Shown here: positions 17,625 through 26,600 of the stretch, in pieces
How the letters are laid out: the number at the start of each line of letters is the position of its first letter
Numbering within the stretch: position 1 is the stretch's first letter
NCBI GenBank assembly: GCA_963791295.1
Contig: CAWBRY010000001.1
Location: 2,147,419-2,211,418, forward strand
Source of the DNA: CAWBRY01 sp963791295
Lineage (GTDB): Bacteria; Bacteroidota; Bacteroidia; Chitinophagales; Chitinophagaceae
Length of the DNA: 64,000 nucleotides
Reading direction: 5' to 3'
Notes under the pieces: model-generated
What the model saw: only the letters and a program-made list of their open reading frames with translations
Told to the model about the DNA's origin: nothing
Database searches by the model: none
Translations under genes and position numbers: made by a program

Positions 17625-19220
17625 GTGGAAAAATTCTACACGAAAGAGTTGAGTTGTCATGTGAAAAAACGGGTTGTTTTGCTCAGTTTTTTTCTGGGAA
17701 GCATTTCCTCGCTGAAAAGTCAGACCCCCATCACTGCCGCCACAGTCAATTACCTTCCTGCAAGCACTGGCACTACGTATGTTGCTAACGGAGCGCCTGG
17801 TTCTCCAATAGCGGCAAATACTTATACTTACACCTACGGAAATCTTTCAGGCACGACAAATAACGATCTTCAGATCGATAGTTATGATGCGGGAGGAACG
17901 ACATATTTCTATTATCCGGTGAATAATTCCGTTGTGAGAATGAGGAGAGTGGACAACGCCCTTGTTACCGGCGTAAGAAACCTGAAATTTGATGAGGGAA
18001 CAGTTTCGGGAGCCAATGTAAATATTACCGGCACTTACGATGACAACATGGAGAATTTCTTCAATAAAAATAACGGGTTTAATTCCGGCACCGATAACCT
18101 GTTCGCCAATTTGAATGATGGCAACGGAAATTATAATAATATTGAGAGGGTAGATGTCATTTTTCCTACGGGCACCTTCGCTACGGACAACAGCAAGGCC
18201 GGCTTCGCCATATTTGAAAGAGGAGCTACGGCGGCACATGATCCTGTTAAGGCGGCATTAATACTGGGATTAGATGGTTCGGGTCTTCCGACAAGTTATT
18301 CCTCTATTCTTTCTATTACATCCGTCAATTATGCGGGAACGGATGTGGTCGCCCCCAAAGCTTATGTAATTGCAAGAAGAGACAACGCCATCGATCTGCA
18401 ACTAATGGTTTCAACCACTACCAATCAACCCATCGGGGGAGTGTTATTTAAATATTCTGATTTTGGTATTGCCAACGGCACGCCAGTGTATGGCTATTCT
18501 TTATTTGCGACTGATTTTACCGGAACTCCTGCACAGGCAGTCGACTATACCGATGGAATTTTTTTTCCAACTACGACCGATGGCGCAACGGGGGCAGGTG
18601 GAATTGACCTGGTCGCCTTTACAGGAGTGGCACAATCAGAGCCGGTATTGACTGTTCTTCCGATAGAATTACTTTCGTTTACAGTGACCGAAGTGAATGG
18701 ACAACCACTCCTACAGTGGTCAACAGCTTCGGAGCAGAATAGCAGTCATTTTGATATTGAGCGAAGCGCCGATGGTTCCCTCTATACACGGCTAGGTGAG
18801 GTTCCCGCCGCAGTTAATTCAGTCGCAACTTTGAACTATCAATACCCGGATGACCTGAGTTCATTGAGTGCTGAACTGGTTTACTATCGAATCAAGTTGG
18901 TCGATCTGGACAATACATTTACCTATTCACCGGTTGTTACTTTTAAAAGGAACAACAAAATCACCGATTTGAAGGTATATCCTCAGCCGCTCACACAGCA
19001 GACATACATCGAAGTCGGCAAAGCAGACTATTATAATATGAAATTGGTGAATTCCGAAGGCAGGATTGTTCAACAATGGAGCCGCGTCTTTATTTCATCA
19101 CAGCAGCCCTTGAATATCTTTGATAAAAAAATGAGCAGTGGAATTTATTATTTACAACTGATTAATATTAAGACAGGAGCCAGGCAACAGGCAAAGGTCA
19201 TCTGTGTGAATCCCGGGTAA
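17625..19220 (+). CDS. Secreted protein with T9SS-type C-terminal sorting domain
   Basis: A signal peptide region (KKRVVLLSFFLGSISSLKSQ) is preceded by about 12 residues; a GTG at 17661 is a possible alternative start that would put the signal peptide at the N-terminus. The middle part is rich in Thr, Asn and Gly and unrecognised. Residues about 345-430 contain an immunoglobulin-like segment typical of T9SS cargo (LPIELLSFTVTEVNGQPLLQWSTASEQNSSHFDIERSADG). The last 80 residues (DLKVYPQPLTQQ to KVICVNPG) fit a type A sorting domain that directs export across the outer membrane. It ends 4 bases from the convergent gene at 19225, with no terminator visible between them. Confidence 0.8.
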   Translation: MEKFYTKELSCHVKKRVVLLSFFLGSISSLKSQTPITAATVNYLPASTGTTYVANGAPGSPIAANTYTYTYGNLSGTTNNDLQIDSYDAGGTTYFYYPVNNSVVRMRRVDNALVTGVRNLKFDEGTVSGANVNITGTYDDNMENFFNKNNGFNSGTDNLFANLNDGNGNYNNIERVDVIFPTGTFATDNSKAGFAIFERGATAAHDPVKAALILGLDGSGLPTSYSSILSITSVNYAGTDVVAPKAYVIARRDNAIDLQLMVSTTTNQPIGGVLFKYSDFGIANGTPVYGYSLFATDFTGTPAQAVDYTDGIFFPTTTDGATGAGGIDLVAFTGVAQSEPVLTVLPIELLSFTVTEVNGQPLLQWSTASEQNSSHFDIERSADGSLYTRLGEVPAAVNSVATLNYQYPDDLSSLSAELVYYRIKLVDLDNTFTYSPVVTFKRNNKITDLKVYPQPLTQQTYIEVGKADYYNMKLVNSEGRIVQQWSRVFISSQQPLNIFDKKMSSGIYYLQLINIKTGARQQAKVICVNPG

Positions 19221-19224
19221 GGAA

Positions 19225-20079
19225 TCAATGAATATTCAGAAAGCTAGTATAATTGAGCGTATAACTAAAATCCTCATCGCCAACCAGCAACTTTTCTCCC
19301 CGGTCAGTAAAAATAAATACGTGTTCGTCTAACTTGGAAAGGTAGAGAGCGGGCCTTCCTTCTTTGTCATTTAGTTGATAAATCGCATTCCCATATTTCC
19401 CGGAAATAATTTTCCAGGTTCCTGTTTTGACTCCTTCATTGCGAAAAGCCGTTCCGAATATTTTATAAGTTGCCGGCTCATTTCGTGCAGCATTGGCATA
19501 GAGTACCAGGTACCATTTCAGCTTATAACATAAGGTGCCCGCAGGAACTACGCCCGGGACCTTGCACGGAGTTCGGCCCTGGAATGCGATCGAATCCAAT
19601 AACACACCAGGCTTTGCGATAATATTGATTTGATCTGTTGCTGAAGGAGCTACATTATTAAGAGTGTAGCTCCACCCGCCATTCCCCACCAGGAGGTTTT
19701 CTTGATTGTCCATCAACTGCAGGAGGTCACGATTTAACTCGGCAGCATTTAAGACCTCACTCTTATTTTGGAATCGATAGAAATTGCTGGTTTTTGTCCA
19801 GGCGCCAGTCAAAGAAATTTTTTTGCCTCCATCGATAAATCCATTCGTATTAGCCTTACTTATACCATAGTTGCATTCAAGGCGGTATTCTTTTTCACCA
19901 AGGAATAGTTTCCATCGGATAAAATCGATAGAATCGGTTAGCGAAATGCCCAAAAAGGTTCGGACAACAGGATCCGCCGGAGTGCTTCCAATAAAAACCT
20001 TCTCCTTTGCATCTGCCTGGAAGTTCAACATTAGCACGAGGGAAAAAGCAACTAGACATTTCATACCCATTAGTTTCAT
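19225..20079 (-). CDS. Secreted protein of unknown function
   Basis: 284 residues with a clear signal peptide (MKCLVAFSLVLMLNFQADAKE). I do not recognise the mature part. It has beta-rich stretches with many aromatic residues (WKLFLGEKEYRLECNYG, CYKLKWYLVLYAN, WKIISGKYGNAIYQL) and its closing motif FSYTLNY echoes an earlier WSYTLNN. The two SYTLN segments each follow a sequence of the type LLVGN/LLVGD, so the protein may be built from two related halves. ATGs at 20079 and 20067 are both possible starts. It is convergent with the T9SS gene. Confidence 0.7.
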   Translation of the reverse strand: MKLMGMKCLVAFSLVLMLNFQADAKEKVFIGSTPADPVVRTFLGISLTDSIDFIRWKLFLGEKEYRLECNYGISKANTNGFIDGGKKISLTGAWTKTSNFYRFQNKSEVLNAAELNRDLLQLMDNQENLLVGNGGWSYTLNNVAPSATDQINIIAKPGVLLDSIAFQGRTPCKVPGVVPAGTLCYKLKWYLVLYANAARNEPATYKIFGTAFRNEGVKTGTWKIISGKYGNAIYQLNDKEGRPALYLSKLDEHVFIFTDRGEKLLVGDEDFSYTLNYTSFLNIH

Positions 20080-20271
20080 TCAAACCTAAACCAATCCATC
20101 GGACTTACATGATTTCCTACACATCCGGTCTCATTTACTTGACAAACGTGACCTCCGAAGAAAACTGTCGCAAATCCCCCACAAGTTGGCGCATCTACAC
20201 AGAAATTTATTTGGAAATTTGGCGGAAGTTTGCAGGATCAACTCCAAAATGAACCTTAAAAATTAAATTAT

Positions 20272-20700
20272 ATGGAAACAAAGGCAGCTACAGTCATCAC
20301 GATCCAAACTGCGATCGATGCACCTGATCAAAAGGTATGGGAATACTGGACTAAACCCGAGCACATTGTTCAATGGAATACTCCCTCAGACGATTGGCAT
20401 ACGCCACGGGCGGAGAATGATCTGAGGCCTGGTGGGAAGTTCCTTTCCAGGATGGAGGCAAAGGACGGAAGCATGGGTTTTGATTTTGGTGGCGTTTACG
20501 ACGAGGTGAGGGATAAAGAATACATTGAATATACCCTTGGAGATGGAAGAAATGTAAAAGTCAATTTCACGCCCGAAGGAAAAAAAACCAATGTAGGGGT
20601 AAAATTTGAGGCTGAAACTACCAATTCCGTTGAAATGCAGCGGGGTGGGTGGCAGGCGATTCTGGATAACTTTCGAAAATATACAGAAGAGTCAAAATAA
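20272..20700 (+). CDS. SRPBCC / AHSA1-family protein
   Basis: 142 residues with the START-like ligand-binding fold of the Aha1 C-terminal family. The opening TIQTAIDAPDQKVWEYWTKPEHIVQWN and the central LRPGGKFLSRMEAKDG are characteristic, as is the final amphipathic helix GGWQAILDNFRKYTEE. Bacterial members bind small hydrophobic ligands or are paired with ArsR regulators; no ArsR gene is adjacent here. The next gene starts 25 bases downstream on the same strand. Confidence 0.9.
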   Translation: METKAATVITIQTAIDAPDQKVWEYWTKPEHIVQWNTPSDDWHTPRAENDLRPGGKFLSRMEAKDGSMGFDFGGVYDEVRDKEYIEYTLGDGRNVKVNFTPEGKKTNVGVKFEAETTNSVEMQRGGWQAILDNFRKYTEESK

Positions 20701-20725
20701 TTAACTTTACCCCAAACATTTTTTT

Positions 20726-22042
20726 ATGAGAAGGACCTTTTTCATTTGGGGTACAATGTTGTTGGCTGCGATTTTCACAGATGAGGAAGCAGCAGCCCAG
20801 CAATATAAATTGCACCAGGCGACCACGATAATGGGCATGAAAACAGAATCCACCATCTATGTCAAAGGTTCGCGTAAAAGAACGGAAGGAGGAACTGTAA
20901 TGGGCATCGTAAACGTGCCTACTACAATTGAACAATGTGATCTAAAACGTACGATTAAAATCAACGACAAGAAGAAACTTTATTTTATCGAACCTTTCGC
21001 AAAGGACGATGATGAAGAGATCGACGAGGACGTTAAGCCAGCAACCACCGTAAAGACAAAGCCGGTTGAACAAACGACTCCCAAGAAAGGAGGCACCATT
21101 TTTATGTGGTACAGTATCAACGATACGGGCGAGAGAAAAAAAATATACGGTTTCACAGCCAGGCATGTTTGGACCAATCAAAAAATCAAACCATCTGCCG
21201 ACGCATGCACGATGAAAGACAGTATGATTATTAAAACGGATGGATGGTATATCGATCTGCCTCAATTCAATTGTCCCGTCTCTTACAAGCCTTCCAAAAC
21301 GATGGCTCCGGTAAAACAAACCATCGATTGCAAAGACCGATATGTTAATCGCCGCAGTGGGAAAGGAAAGCTCGGATTTCCGTTAACAGAAACGAGAACC
21401 ATCATTACCGGTGCAGGAGCACAAACGAGCAACTTTGAAACGACTCTCGAAACACTGGAGTTGACAACGGCAAAACTTGACTCCATGCTTTTTGAAATTC
21501 CTCTCGGTTATAAGGAGGCTGCTACAGAGGATGAGTTGCAGGATAAATTTGATGTAAGTGAGATCATAAAGCAAGCCGGTGCTAAATATGATAAAGAAGT
21601 GGCAAATGTGGATCCGACAATAAAAAAGACTGGAATACTCCGGATTGGAGTATATGAACCTAAAAGTGAAGGGCAACTCCAGGGAAGCGATCTGCAAAAA
21701 CATATGGCAAAGACCTTAACAGTCGGCAATATCGAAGGCGTCGTCGTTGCTACGGAAGAAGAGGCAAAAAAAATGAATTGTGATTATTCCCTGACCACCG
21801 AATTTATGAAGCTTAAACAAGCGAATAAAATAGGCGGACTGCTAAAGGCGATTAAGAATACCGATCCGTCAGCCGCAAGCTCCTTTAATATTGAAGCTTC
21901 TCTCACCTTGATCAGTCTTACTGGAGCAGCCAATCCTCCGCCGCAAAAGGTGGATGGGAAATATGAAGGGAAAGTAGACGATGCCGCGGAAAAAGCTACA
22001 GACGAAGGATGTCGTTTAGTCATTAAGGCCGTTACAAAATAG
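20726..22042 (+). CDS. Secreted protein of unknown function, 438 residues
   Basis: A signal peptide covers about residues 1-25 (ending AAAQQ). The first mature part contains STIYVKGSRKRTEGG and an EQCDLKRTIKINDKKKLYFIEPF segment, followed by an acidic stretch (DDDEEIDEDVK). The C-terminal part from about residue 290 starts with GILRIGVYEPKSEG, then a helix and strand ending in CDYSLTTEFMKLK, then a PPPQ linker and an EGCRLVIKAV tail, which resembles a small alpha/beta domain. I do not recognise a named family. The DinB gene follows after 5 bases. Confidence 0.75.
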   Translation: MRRTFFIWGTMLLAAIFTDEEAAAQQYKLHQATTIMGMKTESTIYVKGSRKRTEGGTVMGIVNVPTTIEQCDLKRTIKINDKKKLYFIEPFAKDDDEEIDEDVKPATTVKTKPVEQTTPKKGGTIFMWYSINDTGERKKIYGFTARHVWTNQKIKPSADACTMKDSMIIKTDGWYIDLPQFNCPVSYKPSKTMAPVKQTIDCKDRYVNRRSGKGKLGFPLTETRTIITGAGAQTSNFETTLETLELTTAKLDSMLFEIPLGYKEAATEDELQDKFDVSEIIKQAGAKYDKEVANVDPTIKKTGILRIGVYEPKSEGQLQGSDLQKHMAKTLTVGNIEGVVVATEEEAKKMNCDYSLTTEFMKLKQANKIGGLLKAIKNTDPSAASSFNIEASLTLISLTGAANPPPQKVDGKYEGKVDDAAEKATDEGCRLVIKAVTK

Positions 22043-22047
22043 TCAAC

Positions 22048-22533
22048 ATGAGTGCATCGGATCGGGAATTGTTCGTTAAGATGGTATTATTAGCCTGGGG
22101 TGCACAAAACGATAAATTGAATCTTTTTCTCTCGACTTTTACGGATGCGCAGTTTGAAAGGGAGGTAGCTCCAGGCAAGAATTCGGGCATCTATTTGGCA
22201 GGACATCTCATCACAGTCAATGATGCATTATTACCTCTACTCGGCTTCGGCGAGAAAGTATTCCCGCATTTATACGAAATATTTCTGATGAACCCTGATA
22301 AGTCGGGGATGCAGAAGCCAGCCATGTGTGAATTAAAAGACTGCTTGCAACAGGTTAATGAAAAATTGGCGCTGCACTTTGAGAACCTCAGCGCTTCTGA
22401 ATGGTTTGAGCGACATACTTCCATTTCCCCGGAGGATTTTTTAAAAGAGCCGCACAGGAACAGGCTGAACGTGATGATCACCCGCACTCATCATATGGCC
22501 TATCATTTGGGTCAGCTTGCCATGCTGAAATAG
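22048..22533 (+). CDS. DinB family protein
   Basis: 161 residues with the four-helix-bundle pattern of DinB/YfiT-like metal-binding proteins. The three metal ligands are probably the His in AGHLITVNDALL and the two in TRTHHMAYHLGQLAML; the HHMAYHLGQ segment is the typical C-terminal motif. DinB proteins bind a divalent metal, and some are thiol transferases for bacillithiol or mycothiol. It is 5 bases after the preceding secreted-protein gene. Confidence 0.85.
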   Translation: MSASDRELFVKMVLLAWGAQNDKLNLFLSTFTDAQFEREVAPGKNSGIYLAGHLITVNDALLPLLGFGEKVFPHLYEIFLMNPDKSGMQKPAMCELKDCLQQVNEKLALHFENLSASEWFERHTSISPEDFLKEPHRNRLNVMITRTHHMAYHLGQLAMLK

Positions 22534-22548
22534 CCAAAAAATCTTCAC

Positions 22549-22566
22549 AATCGTAATAATACGATT
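22549..22566. promoter_or_regulatory. Inverted repeat ATCGTA-N4-TACGAT, site 1
   Basis: AATCGTA and TACGATT are separated by ATAA. The same ATCGTA-N4-TACGAT arrangement, with an A/T-only spacer, recurs at 49695-49712. This site is 38 bases before the gene at 22605 and overlaps the expected -33 region, so a repressor or activator site is plausible. Confidence 0.4.
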
Positions 22567-22592
22567 CGCTAGTTTCTGCCAATTTTATGAAT

Positions 22593-22600
22593 TAAATTTG
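22593..22600 (+). promoter_or_regulatory. Candidate -7 box of an almost leaderless transcript
   Basis: TAAATTTG fits TAnnTTTG and lies only 4 bases before the ATG at 22605. If used, transcription would start at or just after the start codon, giving a leaderless or nearly leaderless message. There is no good -33 TTTG. Confidence 0.3.
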
Positions 22601-22604
22601 TTGC

Positions 22605-23285
22605 ATGATAAAGCGATTGCTGGTAGCCCTACCCCTTGTTCTCAGTGCCTTATTCAGCCGTTCCCAGGAATTAAGTCATGTAGCTTTCACCGGAGGAACA
22701 ACATTTGCCTCTTTTTCATTTACAACCGATCAACAAGTGATCATCAAGATCACCAACGATGGCAAAGTGCTGGAATGGGGAACCGAAATGGACCCTCGTC
22801 GCCTGAATTACAGACCGGGAAAACTGGAGCCTTTCATGGCCAGGGTGGACTATTACGGCGACGAAGCGGATACTTTGTCGAGGGGCAAGGTAAAAAGTAT
22901 AGGCACTTGTATCATAACATACTATGGACCTTATGAGACTCCGGTCCGCGCAGGAAAAATCAAGACTATTGGACATCTGATACTGGATTACTATTCCAAC
23001 TATGAGAATGCCGCCTATCAGGGCAAACTCCAGACGGCAGGGTCCACGCTATTTACTTATTACGGCTCCTACGAAAATGAGGCTATCCAGGGAAAGTTAA
23101 AATCGGTTGGTCGCAGCCAGATCGTCTATTACTCCACGTTTGATGATAAGTCGATCAAGGGAAAGATCAAAAGCATTGGCGGCAGCGCCTATATTTGGTA
23201 CACTTCGAATGATCAATACAAAGGTGCATTAAGGTCGGGATCGCTCCGGCAGGTGATCAACGGCGTCACCTATTATATCATGTGA
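22605..23285 (+). CDS. Secreted 23-residue tandem-repeat protein
   Basis: 226 residues: a signal peptide to about residue 20 (FSRSQ), a beta-rich N-terminal part, then tandem repeats that begin at Gly72, 94, 117, 140, 163 and 186 with an exact 23-residue period from the second on. The consensus is G-K-[IVL]-K-[ST]-[IV]-G-x-x-x-[IL]-x-Y-Y-x-x-Y-E-x. The last repeat is longer and ends SGSLRQVINGVTYYIM. The pattern of alternating strands suggests a beta-solenoid or beta-sheet stack. Family and role are unknown. Confidence 0.8.
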   Translation: MIKRLLVALPLVLSALFSRSQELSHVAFTGGTTFASFSFTTDQQVIIKITNDGKVLEWGTEMDPRRLNYRPGKLEPFMARVDYYGDEADTLSRGKVKSIGTCIITYYGPYETPVRAGKIKTIGHLILDYYSNYENAAYQGKLQTAGSTLFTYYGSYENEAIQGKLKSVGRSQIVYYSTFDDKSIKGKIKSIGGSAYIWYTSNDQYKGALRSGSLRQVINGVTYYIM

Positions 23286-23320
23286 TTCATCCGATCGAAA
23301 TTTCAAATTAACGCTGTCGT

Positions 23321-24586
23321 TTATCTCAATTTAATTAAGCGTTGGCTGACCTCGCTGCCACTTTGAAGTGCTGCTTCCACTGTGCCTTGCGAATCGCCTG
23401 TACATAATGCTTCTCCGGCAAAAAACAAAGTATCGTTGACAGGTTGGGACAACTTGCTTATTGCCTCTTTTGAAAAAAGTGTAGTATAACTATAACCTCC
23501 CTGCGAAAAGGGTTGGTTGGCCCAGCAAATAATTTTATGATGAATGAGTTCTTTCTTCAATGACCCGGGCTTGTAATTAAATATGGTGGATAAACAACGA
23601 ATTGAGATGGCCAGCAATTCCGCGTCCGTATTCGTTGCCCTTGCCTTTGCACCAGGTCCACCCAACCAACCTGTCAGTAAATTGCTTTGTTCCGGATATT
23701 GAGTCCACCAGGTCGGAATTTCCTGGTCACTCAACAAAAAACCAATCTCCTTTTCATGGTCGATCCAAAATGGCGTCTTAAACTGCAGCAACACCTTAAT
23801 AACAGATCCAAAACCCAATAGTTTCCAATGATCCTTTAGTTCATCAAGAGAGGGAACGAATTCAATCATCCCTGAAAGCATTATACCGGGGGAGGCTGTT
23901 ATGATAAGCCTGGCAGATTCAAATTGCCGGTTGCCGGATACGTGTACGATCACTTTATCTTTTTCATGTTCTATTTTATAGGCAGGGGAAGAATAATGAA
24001 TTGCCGCCGGAGCGGTTTGCAATAAATAATCGATCAATCCTTTGTAACCACCGATGACTCTGAATTGCGGTTGGTCCATGTGCGTCCATTCCTTTCCTAA
24101 AGAAAGCATGGAGGCCTTGTCTATATCTGCAAGATCAAATCCTTCAGCAAATCCCTGAATAGATCTTCTCAAGCTACGGTATTTTTCATCGGAGAACTTG
24201 TCAAGAAACTGTCGAACAGTGATGTCGGTTTTCAATCGTTTGAGCTCCTTCATAAATTCACCCCAATGAGGATCATGTTCTTCATCTAATAACCATTTAC
24301 CATTTTGGACAGCGGTCATTTTTCCCTCCGCTTCCTGGTATTTGATTCCTGCATCCTTCAGCAACCTGGTCGTTAAGGGAAGCTTTCCATGGATAAATTC
24401 GGCTCCGGTTTCAACAGGATGATCGAATCCTTTTTCTTCAATGGTGTTGATCCGGCCTCCCGGTATAGGAGCTGCTTCGATGATGCAGCAGTTGTAACCC
24501 GCCGATGACAACTCATTCAAGGCCATCAACCCTGAAGCACCGGCTCCGATAATGATAACATCATATTTCATCCTGACAATCCACAT
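23321..24586 (-). CDS. Flavin monoamine oxidase family protein
   Basis: FAD-dependent oxidase of the amine oxidase superfamily. The dinucleotide-binding motif YDVIIIGAGASGLMALNEL opens the protein, followed by IEAAPIPGGRINT (the GGR-x-x-T motif of this superfamily), and the C-terminal FAD segment is LFFAGEALCTGDSQGTVEAALQSG. The length of 421 residues fits. The ATG at 24571 (MKYDVI) is as likely as 24586. The substrate is unknown. Its start is 69 bases from the divergent cyclase gene at 24656. Confidence 0.9.
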   Translation of the reverse strand: MWIVRMKYDVIIIGAGASGLMALNELSSAGYNCCIIEAAPIPGGRINTIEEKGFDHPVETGAEFIHGKLPLTTRLLKDAGIKYQEAEGKMTAVQNGKWLLDEEHDPHWGEFMKELKRLKTDITVRQFLDKFSDEKYRSLRRSIQGFAEGFDLADIDKASMLSLGKEWTHMDQPQFRVIGGYKGLIDYLLQTAPAAIHYSSPAYKIEHEKDKVIVHVSGNRQFESARLIITASPGIMLSGMIEFVPSLDELKDHWKLLGFGSVIKVLLQFKTPFWIDHEKEIGFLLSDQEIPTWWTQYPEQSNLLTGWLGGPGAKARATNTDAELLAISIRCLSTIFNYKPGSLKKELIHHKIICWANQPFSQGGYSYTTLFSKEAISKLSQPVNDTLFFAGEALCTGDSQGTVEAALQSGSEVSQRLIKLR

Positions 24587-24655
24587 ACTTCTGCAAATTC
24601 AGCACCAAAATCCCGAACGACTTTTTCGTTAAATTGCGACTCCAACTATCAATCA

Positions 24656-26587
24656 ATGCCTGAACATTCACATCAGCTTGCGGCGATTCTTTTTGCCGAT
24701 GTGGTCGGTTATACGGCCATGATGCAGGAAGATGAAAATGCGGCGGTAGAAAAAGTCAACCGCTTCAGGCACTCTATTGAAACGATCGCCGCCGAGTTGA
24801 ACGGCAGAATAGTTCAGTATTACGGGGACGGGTCCCTGCTGCTTTTTAATAGTTCAACGGATGCAGCTGAATTTGCCAAACTATTGCAGACCGAACTAAT
24901 TGTGCCTCCGCTGGTCCCTGTCCGAATAGGAATTCACATGGGGGATGTCCTGATCCAGAATGGCAACGTTTTCGGGGATGTTGTAAATATAGCCGCCCGC
25001 ATCCAGGCGCTCGCACCCGTCAGCAGCATCTATATCTCTGAAATGGTTTTCCAGAATATTACCAATAAGAAAGGACTTGACTCTGTCTTTGTTAAGGAGC
25101 AATCATTGAAGAACGTAAAAGACCCGATGCGGATCTATGAAATAGTAACTGAATTTAGGAAACAACATATTTCTTCTCCTGCTGTAGTTGCGCCACCCGT
25201 TGCCAAACGCGTTGATGACAACAGTATTGCCGTCTTGCCATTTTCCAATATGAGTAGTGATCAGGAACAGGAATATTTTAGCGACGGCCTCACGGATGAT
25301 ATCATTACACAGCTTTCCAAGATCAAAGCCTTAAAGGTCATTTCCCGTACTTCGGTGATGCAGTACAAGAAAAATCCTAAACCTATCAAGGAAATCGGCA
25401 GGGAGTTAGGCGTAACCGTGATCCTCGAGGGAAGTGTTCAGCGTTATGGCGACCATGTTCGTATTACGGCCCAGCTTATCAATGCGGCCAGCGATGATCA
25501 TTTATGGGCAGAATCCTGGGACCGCCCTGTTAAGGATATCTTCTTTATCCAGCGCGAGGTGGCTATGGCCATTGCCTCCGTACTAAATACAAAGCTTTCA
25601 AAAAAGGAAACCAAAGAGTTGGGTAATACGCCGACGGTCAACGTACAGGCTTATGATCTTTACTTGCGGGGAAAATTCTTGGTGGAAAAAAGAAATAAGA
25701 CCGATCTGCTCATTGCCCGCGAACTATTCCACCAGGCCCTGAACAAGGACAAGAATTTTGCGATTGGCTATTCGGGTTTGGCCGATACATATCTTCTTTC
25801 TTCTTACCGCGGATATGAAGACCCTGATATCATGCTGCCGCTGGGTAAGAAGAATATCGACATGGCACTGGCATTGGACGCTGCGTCCGGAGAGATCCAG
25901 GCCACGCTCGGATACTGGTATCATCAGACTTTTAATTGGGAAGAGGCAGAAAAAACTTATCGAAAAGCTATTTCACTAAACCCCAACCAGTCGAACGTTT
26001 ATCTCTGGCTGGCTATTCTCCTGGAGGCTAAAGAGGAACGTGAAGAGGCGATAAAGATCTACAATAAAGGAAGCGAATTGAATCCCGTATGGGATTATCT
26101 AATTCAAAATAAGATCCGGGCATTGGTCAATGTCAACAACCATGCTGAAGCGATCCGGTTACAAAAGCAATTGATAGAAAAAGCGGCTTACGAACCGATC
26201 AGTCAAAAATCCAGGTATGCTGATCTTTCTCGATTGTATTGGGCCCTGGGAAATAAAGAAGAAGCTATTGCGGCTGCGGAGCAAGGACAAAATCCCGGAT
26301 TGGTTCGCTTCTATCGCGATGGGGATTATAAGTTATTGCAAAAGGAGGTCGATGAACATTATAACGTGTTGAGGAAATCGGGTGAGTATATCTCCGAGTT
26401 TTGGATGGGACGGGACTATGCCAGGGCAGGAGCGCGAGAAAAGGCCCTGGAGTGCTTCGATGTTGCCATTGTTTTAAGAGAAACTGCTGTCACATTGCTG
26501 CTGATCACTCACTATGATTTCCTCAACCTGAAATTCCTTAACCTTGTCCGCATCACCAGGAAAATAAAACAGCTTATCCATTTTTAA
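24656..26587 (+). CDS. Class III nucleotide cyclase - TolB-like - TPR protein (copy 1)
   Basis: 643 residues in three parts. Residues about 8-160 are a class III cyclase domain: the metal Asp in ILFADVVGYTAMM (Asp14), the second Asp in YYGDGSLLLF, and GIHMGDVLIQNGNVFGDVVNIAARI with the transition-state Asn and Arg. Residues about 180-310 are a TolB-N/FlgO-like domain (IAVLPFSNMSSDQEQEYFSDGLTDDI, then VILEGSVQ). The rest is a TPR array. Similar proteins are annotated as adenylate cyclases, but activity cannot be read from sequence. The sugar isomerase gene starts 13 bases downstream. The paralogue at 44880-46856 has the same architecture and also precedes a sugar-pathway gene. Confidence 0.92.
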   Translation: MPEHSHQLAAILFADVVGYTAMMQEDENAAVEKVNRFRHSIETIAAELNGRIVQYYGDGSLLLFNSSTDAAEFAKLLQTELIVPPLVPVRIGIHMGDVLIQNGNVFGDVVNIAARIQALAPVSSIYISEMVFQNITNKKGLDSVFVKEQSLKNVKDPMRIYEIVTEFRKQHISSPAVVAPPVAKRVDDNSIAVLPFSNMSSDQEQEYFSDGLTDDIITQLSKIKALKVISRTSVMQYKKNPKPIKEIGRELGVTVILEGSVQRYGDHVRITAQLINAASDDHLWAESWDRPVKDIFFIQREVAMAIASVLNTKLSKKETKELGNTPTVNVQAYDLYLRGKFLVEKRNKTDLLIARELFHQALNKDKNFAIGYSGLADTYLLSSYRGYEDPDIMLPLGKKNIDMALALDAASGEIQATLGYWYHQTFNWEEAEKTYRKAISLNPNQSNVYLWLAILLEAKEEREEAIKIYNKGSELNPVWDYLIQNKIRALVNVNNHAEAIRLQKQLIEKAAYEPISQKSRYADLSRLYWALGNKEEAIAAAEQGQNPGLVRFYRDGDYKLLQKEVDEHYNVLRKSGEYISEFWMGRDYARAGAREKALECFDVAIVLRETAVTLLLITHYDFLNLKFLNLVRITRKIKQLIHF

Positions 26588-26600
26588 TTAAATTGAGCAA

